Positions 7,126 through 11,270 of a stretch of DNA of 11,270 nt are shown piece after piece. The notes under the pieces are model-generated. The model was given only the letters and a program-made list of their open reading frames with translations. It did not search any database and was not told where the DNA came from. Position numbers and translations under genes: made by a program. Within the stretch, counting starts at the first letter, position 1. Every line of letters begins with the position of its first letter. The DNA is from an uncultured Collinsella sp. (lineage in GTDB: Bacteria > Actinomycetota > Coriobacteriia > Coriobacteriales > Coriobacteriaceae): assembly GCA_900551305.1 (NCBI GenBank), contig URVK01000031.1:1-11270 (forward strand), given 5' to 3'.

Positions 7126-7578
7126 ATGATGAACGCAACGAATATGGTCCAGGGAAACCTCGCCCTTAAGCTCGAGACGCCTGCTGAACCCACTTTTACG
7201 GTTGTTCAGGGTGGCCGCTCCGGCTTTCAGCCTTTGACCGTAAAGCCTGCTCGCAATCAGCAGGCTGCAGTCGTGCCGGCCCGCGTTGCCCTGAAGGTTC
7301 CGACGATTGTCGCCGTTGCCGTTGCGCTTACGCTCTTCTTTGTCCTCGCTACGTCGGTCTTTAGCGCTCGTCACGCCGCGTATGCCGAGTCCGTTTCCAA
7401 CGTTACCTACGAGACCATTCGCGTTCAGCCTGGTGATTCTCTTTGGTCGCTTGCCGAGGAATATCCAATCGAAGGCCTTTCCACGCAAGAGACTTCCGAC
7501 ATGATCCGTAACGTCAATCATCTGGAGCATGGTTCGCTCGCCGCCGGTGCGCATCTTAAGGTTCCTGCTCGTTCGTAA
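7126..7578 (+). CDS. SOS-induced LysM membrane protein, YneA/Rv2719c-type division inhibitor (inferred)
   Basis: A 150-residue protein with an uncharacterised, probably disordered N-terminal 50 residues, one membrane segment at about 58-79 (VPTIVAVAVALTLFFVLATS) and a LysM peptidoglycan-binding domain at about 97-147 (IRVQPGDSLWSLAEEY ... AGAHLKVP). This architecture, divergent from lexA and preceding nrdR, is that of mycobacterial Rv2719c (ChiZ) and resembles Bacillus YneA, SOS proteins that block cell division during DNA damage; the function here is inferred from architecture and place. ATG 7126 and ATG 7129 both follow GAGAGGAG (7115-7122); the second has the more usual spacing. A strong promoter overlapped by LexA boxes drives it, so it should be induced by DNA damage. 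The N-terminus shows no motif I recognise. Confidence 0.85.
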   Translation: MMNATNMVQGNLALKLETPAEPTFTVVQGGRSGFQPLTVKPARNQQAAVVPARVALKVPTIVAVAVALTLFFVLATSVFSARHAAYAESVSNVTYETIRVQPGDSLWSLAEEYPIEGLSTQETSDMIRNVNHLEHGSLAAGAHLKVPARS

Positions 7579-7591
7579 TCATTATCGCGCT

Positions 7592-7635
7592 GCGCATGGT
7601 ACCCTTGTTATCGTTTAAGAGGAGGTACCATGCGC
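7592..7635. promoter_or_regulatory. Inverted repeat sequestering the nrdR start codon
   Basis: GCGCATGGTACC (7592-7603) and GGTACCATGCGC (7624-7635) are perfect 12-bp complements around a 20-base loop. The right arm contains the last two bases of the AGGAGG Shine-Dalgarno (7620-7625), the ATG (7630-7632) and the next codon. In mRNA this would form a stable stem over the initiation site. No T run follows, so it is not a simple terminator. Candidate translational control of nrdR, or a DNA operator. Confidence 0.75.
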
Positions 7636-8073
7636 TGTCCCAAATGCGGCAAGGCACATACCCGTGTCGTTGATTCCCGTATGCAGGAGTCAAATAACAC
7701 CATTAAGCGCCGTCGCGAATGTTGCTCGTGTAACTACCGCTTTACAACGTTCGAGCGATGCGAGGACCCAATTGAGGTCATTAAGTCGGACGGAACCAAG
7801 CAGCGGTTCGATCGCAATAAGCTGCTCGTCGGCTTGATGCGCGCCACCATCAAGCGTGATATCGACACTAAGAAGCTCAATGAGATTATCGACGATATCG
7901 AGGTCGAGCTGCGTTCTCGTACGCTGACGGCCGTCACGTCCCATGAGTTGGGTGACATGGTGCTCAAGCGCTTGGCCAAGATCGACAAGGTGGCGTACAT
8001 CCGCTTTGCCTCGGTCTACCGCGATTTCAAAGACGTCGATGAGTTTCTGCAAGAGCTCGACAAGCTAAGGTGA
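7630..8073 (+). CDS. nrdR: Transcriptional repressor NrdR
   Basis: NrdR senses ATP/dATP and represses ribonucleotide reductase genes by binding NrdR boxes. The 147 residues are of normal family length: an N-terminal zinc ribbon with C3, C6, C31 and C34 (MRCPKCG ... [16 protein letters not shown]), then an ATP-cone domain from about 46 to 136 starting [19 protein letters not shown]. The tail, [19 protein letters not shown], is diagnostic. The start has AGGAGG four bases upstream, partly buried in the inverted repeat at 7592-7635. The gene follows the LysM gene after 51 bases, as in mycobacteria, and dut starts 4 bases after its stop, so it may share the SOS-driven transcript and ties dNTP supply to DNA damage. 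I see no clear separate promoter. Confidence 0.96.
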   Translation: MRCPKCGKAHTRVVDSRMQESNNTIKRRRECCSCNYRFTTFERCEDPIEVIKSDGTKQRFDRNKLLVGLMRATIKRDIDTKKLNEIIDDIEVELRSRTLTAVTSHELGDMVLKRLAKIDKVAYIRFASVYRDFKDVDEFLQELDKLR

Positions 8074-8077
8074 TTCC

Positions 8078-8521
8078 ATGTCCAACATTACCGTCAACAT
8101 AATGCGTCTCGACCCCACCGTCGAGCTTCCCAAATACGCCTATCCCACCGATGCCGGCTTGGATCTGCGCTCCAACGAGGACTGCGTCCTGAAGCCCTTC
8201 GAACGCCGTCTGGTCTCTACCGGGCTGGCCATCGCCCTGCCCGATGGCTACGCCGGCTTCGTCCAGCCCCGCAGCGGCCTTGCTGGAGCCGAGGGCCTGT
8301 CTATAGTCAACACGCCAGGCCTCATCGACGCCCACTACCGAGGAGAACTCAAGGTTATCCTCATCAACCTGGATCCCACCAACAACATCCAAATCAACAA
8401 AGGCGACCGCATAGCCCAACTCGTCATCCAAGAAGTCCCCACGGTCAATCTCATAGAGGTAGACGAGCTAGACAAAACCGACCGAGGCAACGGAGGCTTC
8501 GGCTCCAGCGGCGTCGCCTAG
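8078..8521 (+). CDS. dut: Deoxyuridine 5'-triphosphate nucleotidohydrolase (dUTPase)
   Basis: Trimeric dUTPase, hydrolysing dUTP to dUMP and PPi, which keeps uracil out of DNA and feeds dTMP synthesis. The 147 residues hold all five motifs in order: DAGLDLRS (about 25-32), PRSGLA (64-69), [13 protein letters not shown] (81-93, catalytic Asp in LIDA), GDRIAQLVI (109-117) and the flexible C-terminal [10 protein letters not shown]. It starts 4 bases after nrdR; TAAGGTGA over the nrdR stop serves as Shine-Dalgarno, so the two are coupled. Codon use differs from the neighbours: strongly C-ending throughout, with many ATA, CTA, CGA, GGA and CAA codons in the second half, where nearby genes favour GTT, CGT and GCT. 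That could mean separate ancestry or a different expression level. Confidence 0.96.
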   Translation: MSNITVNIMRLDPTVELPKYAYPTDAGLDLRSNEDCVLKPFERRLVSTGLAIALPDGYAGFVQPRSGLAGAEGLSIVNTPGLIDAHYRGELKVILINLDPTNNIQINKGDRIAQLVIQEVPTVNLIEVDELDKTDRGNGGFGSSGVA

Positions 8522-8536
8522 GGCGCTCGTATCCCT

Positions 8537-8639
8537 CCCGCCCGGGGCTTACCTATATCATTCCATGCTCAAACATTCTCGCGTCGCTTCGCTCGCTGCG
8601 AAACTGCGCGTGGAACGATATAGGTAAGCCCCGGGCGGG
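8537..8639. repeat. Palindromic repeat element, copy 1
   Basis: The outer 23 bases (8537-8559, starting CCCGCCCGGGGCTTACCT) are perfectly complementary to 8617-8639. After one mismatch (8560/8616) five more pairs follow (TTCCA/TGGAA), giving a 29-position stem. The loop of about 45 bases (8566-8610) contains TGCTCAAACATTCTCGCG and GCGAAACTGCGCG. The reverse complement of its core is nearly identical to the core of the copy at 8801-8904. It begins 15 bases after the dut stop. REP- or MITE-like in build; no transposase is near. Confidence 0.85.
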
Positions 8640-8677
8640 CGGCTACTCGCTTGAAAATAATAATCATTCTTTCTGAT

Positions 8678-8720
8678 AAGCCGATGCGACAAAGGGTTGG
8701 ATCCTTTGTCGCATCGGCTT
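8678..8720. terminator. Intrinsic terminator hairpin
   Basis: AAGCCGATGCGACAAAGG (8678-8695) pairs perfectly over 18 bp with 8703-8720 around a 7-base loop. On the + strand it is followed by the T-rich GCTGTATATTTATTTT, and on the - strand by ATCAGAAAGAATGATTATT, which is AT-rich without a clear T run. It most likely ends the LysM-nrdR-dut transcript and may act on the convergent glycosyltransferase transcript too. Confidence 0.8.
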
Positions 8721-8800
8721 GCTGTATATTTATTTTCCGGTTTCGCCTTTGCAGGTTCTAGTGGTGGGGGATCTGGTATATCTGCTAGTACGTTAACGCA

Positions 8801-8904
8801 GCTTACCTGTGGGAGGCCCCTATATATCGTCCCACGCGCAGTTTCGCAGCGCAGCGAGAATGTTTGAGCATGGGATGATATATAGGGGTCTCCCACAGGT
8901 AAGC
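8801..8904. repeat. Palindromic repeat element, copy 2 (inverted relative to copy 1)
   Basis: Arms 8801-8828 and 8877-8904 are complementary over 28 positions with one G-T pair (8816/8889). The stem continues with GTCCCA/TGGGAT to 34 positions, with a second G-T pair (8829/8876). The loop is 36 bases (8835-8870) with CGCGCAGTTTCGCAGCG and GAGAATGTTTGAGCA. Both copies begin with GCTTACCT on the inside of their arms, but here about 14 extra bases (GTGGGAGGCCCCTA) extend each arm. It ends 13 bases before the glycosyltransferase stop codon, so its transcript would carry this hairpin at the 3' end. Confidence 0.85.
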
Positions 8905-8917
8905 GGACAGTCCAATG

Positions 8918-10219
8918 CTAGCGGATATGCGCGGGTTTTTCGCCCCAGTAGAAGCGGCAGAAGGCTCGTTTGCGCTTTTGGGGTTTGCCTACGAGCTCCA
9001 TGGTTGCGATGGCTATGTCTTCGGCTGCGTGGGGACGGCGCAGCACTTCGCCATTGATGAGCAGTGCCTTGAGCGACTCCGGATGATCGTGGAGATGGCG
9101 CAACGTCACGATGAGTTCTCGTGCGGTGGTGACATGCATGCTGGCGCCCATGCCGGTGAGCATCGTTGTGTTGGCCTTTTCCTGGCCATATGATTTGCCC
9201 AGCAGGATCATCGGCAGATGCGCGCACAGGCATTCGGTGACGGTGAGTCCGCCCGATTTGAGGATTGCGAGGTCGCAGCCGTGCATGAGGGCCGCCATGT
9301 CGTCCACGTAGTCCAGAACCGTGACGTTGTCGAGTTTCATGGCGTCGAAGAGCGTCTTGAGGCGGGTGGCGTATTCCTCATCCTTGCCCGGCAAAAAGAC
9401 AAAATGCATGTCCTCAAAGCTGCGTAAGAAGGGGAGCGTGTGGTCCATCGCTGCTCGGAAACGCACGTATGGTTGGGGTAAACTGGCGCCGGCCATCACC
9501 AATACGACGGTTTTGTCTATGGGGAGATTGAACTTGCTGAGCTCATCTTCGCGTTTGTAATCAGTATCGAAACCGGCTCGAATGGGGATGCCCGTTATGC
9601 GGATCTTTGACTCGGGAACCTTGCGCGGGCGCAGCGTTTCGGCCATAAACTCGTTGGCCACGCAGAACAGGTCAGTGTCCTTGTGGGGCCAAAAGCCTTC
9701 TACTTCATAGTCTGTTGGTACGCAGATGACCGGATAATCGATACCCGTGATGACGCGGGCGCCCACGGCAACATTGGCTGCTGTGATGTGCGTTGCGACC
9801 ACGGCTATAGGCCTGCGGCAACGAATATATTCGTTGAAGGCGGGGAACATAATTCGCGACCATGCTGTGCCGCCACCCCAGAGAAGATGTCCCGTAAGCG
9901 TATATCGCCAGGTCAGGTCGTAAATGGGGCGTGTGGCTCCCGTAAAAGAAGCCGCGGTCTTATTGCCGTCGAATTTAATACGTCCAAAATCAAGGATATC
10001 GAGCACTTCAATTTCAACATCCTCAGGGATTCCCTTGGTGCCGCGGATAAGGTCAAATGCTTGTGCAATCGCGTTGGCGGCGGCTTTGTGGCCCGATCCA
10101 ACCGATGCGTGCACAATGGTTACCAGGGATTTTTGTGCAGGTGAAACGGTCATTTGCTCCGGTTGGGGAGTGGCTTGCATGGGCAGGGGAGCGCTATTGC
10201 CCGTCTGCGTTTGATCCAT
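8918..10219 (-). CDS. MGDG synthase / UgtP-like glycosyltransferase (GT28)
   Basis: A 433-residue protein of the family that includes plant MGDG synthase and Bacillus UgtP, which transfer sugar from a UDP-sugar to diacylglycerol at the inner membrane face. The N-terminal domain opens with TIVHASVGSGHKAAANAIAQ (GSGH at 41-44, the usual GxGH acceptor-domain motif), followed by PVICVPTDYEVEGFWPHKDT. The C-terminal GT28 domain has VLVMAGAS and, near residue 323, ILKSGGLTVTECLCAHLPMI, then GQEKANTTML. The first 28 residues are a Gln/Pro-rich stretch without a family match. I start at ATG 10219, preceded by AAGGGGAG at a 6-base spacing; 43 more in-frame codons upstream lack a ribosome site. It is monocistronic, diverging from trxB. 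The sugar and acceptor cannot be read from sequence; glycolipid synthesis is inferred. Confidence 0.88.
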   Translation of the reverse strand: MDQTQTGNSAPLPMQATPQPEQMTVSPAQKSLVTIVHASVGSGHKAAANAIAQAFDLIRGTKGIPEDVEIEVLDILDFGRIKFDGNKTAASFTGATRPIYDLTWRYTLTGHLLWGGGTAWSRIMFPAFNEYIRCRRPIAVVATHITAANVAVGARVITGIDYPVICVPTDYEVEGFWPHKDTDLFCVANEFMAETLRPRKVPESKIRITGIPIRAGFDTDYKREDELSKFNLPIDKTVVLVMAGASLPQPYVRFRAAMDHTLPFLRSFEDMHFVFLPGKDEEYATRLKTLFDAMKLDNVTVLDYVDDMAALMHGCDLAILKSGGLTVTECLCAHLPMILLGKSYGQEKANTTMLTGMGASMHVTTARELIVTLRHLHDHPESLKALLINGEVLRRPHAAEDIAIATMELVGKPQKRKRAFCRFYWGEKPAHIR

Positions 10220-10255
10220 CGATAACTCCCCTTCAGCTTTGTTACGCGATTTAAC

Positions 10256-10261
10256 ATTGTA
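10256..10261 (-). promoter_or_regulatory. Possible -10 element of the glycosyltransferase gene
   Basis: On the - strand TACAAT (5 of 6 to TATAAT) lies about 37 bases upstream of the chosen ATG. The best -35-like match, TTTACG, stands 20 bases further up, longer than usual, so the assignment is weak. Confidence 0.3.
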
Positions 10262-10336
10262 GTGCATGAGTGCCATGTTCACGTAAATTTGGGTATGAGC
10301 GCAAAGAACGCCAATCTTTCGACAGGAGGTCTCTTC

Positions 10337-11270
10337 ATGACTACCCATCAGCCGATCGATGTTGCTATTATCGGCGGCGGCCCTGCGGGCTATGCTGCAG
10401 CCATTTACGCGGCGCGCGCCAACCTAACGACGACCGTGATTGAGCAGGGCATGTCGGGAGGACAGATCGCCACAACCAATGAGGTCGAGAACTATCCGGG
10501 CATTCCGCTACTGAGCGGCGCTGTACTCGGTGAGCGATTCCAACAACATGCAGAAGGCCTAGGGGCTCAGGTTGAATGGAGCATGGTGACGGGTGTCGAT
10601 TACGATGCCGGCTCCAAATTGTTTACCGTTCATCACGATGTTGGTGATACGACGGCTAGGAGTGTTATCGCTTGCATGGGTGCCACGCCGCGTCCGGCAG
10701 GTTTCGCTGGCGAGGATACGTATCGCGGTCGTGGCGTTTCGTATTGCGCGACGTGTGACGGCATGTTCTTCCGTGGCAAACAGGTCTTTGTAATCGGTGG
10801 TGGCAATTCGGCATGCGAGGAAGCTCTGTTCTTGTCAGAAATCGCCAGCAGCGTGACCATCGTTTTGCGCCGCGATCAGTTCCGTGCCCCCGATGGTGTG
10901 GTTCAAAAAGTTCTTGCAAAAGATAATATTTCAGTTAGGTACCAAACTAGTATTGTGGAGCTCTCGGGCGAAGCCATGCCAACGACGATTACCTTTAAGG
11001 ACAATGCATCCGGTGAGACTCATACCGATTCATTTGAGCCCGGCTCGTTTGGTATCTTTGTCTTTACCGGGACGCAACCCCATACCGAGCTTGTTGAGCA
11101 TCTAGTCGATCTGGCGCCTGATGGCGGCATTCTGACTGATGAATCCATGGCGACCCGCACGCCAGGTCTATTTGCCGCTGGCGACATCCGTTCCAAGCTT
11201 TTACGTCAGGTTGTGACCGCCGTTTCTGATGGAGCCATAGCGGCAACCAGAGCATACGCATTTCTCCACG
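10337..11270 (+). CDS. trxB: Thioredoxin reductase (3' end outside window)
   Basis: FAD/NADPH-dependent reductase that keeps thioredoxin reduced. The frame is open for 311 codons from ATG 10337 to the window edge without a stop; the family is about 305-320 aa, so only a few residues are missing. In order: FAD-binding GGGPAG (13-18) followed by YAAAIYAARANL, SGGQIATTNEVENYPG, the redox pair C137/C140 in CATCDG, the NADPH-binding GGGNSA (154-159), LRRDQFRA with the paired arginines for the NADPH 2'-phosphate, and the second FAD motif GLFAAGDIRSKLLRQVVTAV. AGGAGG at 10324-10329 is 7 bases upstream of the start. It diverges from the glycosyltransferase across 117 bp in which I cannot place a + strand promoter with confidence. 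No thioredoxin gene is visible in the window. Confidence 0.95.
   Translation, partial: MTTHQPIDVAIIGGGPAGYAAAIYAARANLTTTVIEQGMSGGQIATTNEVENYPGIPLLSGAVLGERFQQHAEGLGAQVEWSMVTGVDYDAGSKLFTVHHDVGDTTARSVIACMGATPRPAGFAGEDTYRGRGVSYCATCDGMFFRGKQVFVIGGGNSACEEALFLSEIASSVTIVLRRDQFRAPDGVVQKVLAKDNISVRYQTSIVELSGEAMPTTITFKDNASGETHTDSFEPGSFGIFVFTGTQPHTELVEHLVDLAPDGGILTDESMATRTPGLFAAGDIRSKLLRQVVTAVSDGAIAATRAYAFLH

Larger units (their letters stand above)
8522..8917. other. 396-bp non-coding region between convergent genes
   Basis: The region between the stops of dut (+) and the glycosyltransferase (-) carries two related palindromic elements (8537-8639 and 8801-8904) and a terminator hairpin (8678-8720). The 80 bases from 8721 to 8800 hold only a T-rich tail and the small palindrome CGTTAACG (8791-8798); I see no gene or RNA in them. 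Open frames crossing the palindromes mirror each other because of the inverted repeats and are not credible genes. Confidence 0.85.

Noticed and set aside
6988..7554. 188-residue open frame on the - strand across the SOS promoter region
   Set aside because: It would run antisense through the LysM gene and the LexA boxes; no ribosome site or domain seen.
7592..7635. Terminator after the LysM gene
   Set aside because: The stem is stable but the right arm is the nrdR start and no T run follows, so control of nrdR is more likely than termination.
8537..8904. CRISPR array or attachment sites
   Set aside because: Only two copies, each a palindrome with its own arms and in opposite orientation; no regular spacers, cas genes, integrase or tRNA.
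8558..9057. Two short open frames (- and +) sharing residues such as PYISSHAQ and RGLPQVS
   Set aside because: The likeness comes from the inverted palindromic elements; neither has other protein features.
10220..10348. 43-codon upstream extension of the glycosyltransferase
   Set aside because: No Shine-Dalgarno before 10348 and it would overlap the trxB start; AAGGGGAG before ATG 10219 decides the start.

Overview
The window looks like chromosomal core DNA from a Coriobacteriia actinobacterium, most likely Collinsella or a close relative. This rests on inference: moderately high GC, Actinobacteria-type gene order lexA / LysM gene / nrdR, and a Firmicutes-like rny-spoVS-miaB-miaA-hflX run without hfq, mutS or mutL. 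No database search was possible.

Positions 1-5632 (+ strand) hold a tight cluster: the 3' end of rny (RNase Y), a GHKL-fold ATPase gene with MutL-like motifs, spoVS (Alba-like), and miaB, miaA and hflX, the last three joined by TAATG stop/start overlaps. The theme is RNA turnover, tRNA A37 modification and ribosome rescue.

Positions 5617-7578 form a divergent SOS locus. On the - strand, lexA is followed by a DUF1624-type membrane acyltransferase gene starting at a TAATG overlap and interrupted by one in-frame TGA (codon 38). On the + strand is a small membrane protein with a LysM domain, the layout of Bacillus yneA and mycobacterial Rv2719c, which are SOS cell-division inhibitors. Three LexA-box-like sites lie between the divergent genes at an exact 28-bp repeat, one of them inside the spacer of a near-consensus promoter for the LysM gene.

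Positions 7592-8521 hold nrdR (repressor of ribonucleotide reductase genes) and dut (dUTPase). A 12-bp inverted repeat covers the nrdR start codon and half of its Shine-Dalgarno sequence.

Positions 8522-8917 are non-coding. They contain two related long palindromic elements in opposite orientation, whose arms differ between copies yet stay self-complementary, flanking a strong 18-bp terminator hairpin.

Positions 8918-11270 hold a - strand MGDG-synthase/UgtP-like glycosyltransferase and, divergent from it, the start of a thioredoxin reductase gene that runs off the window.
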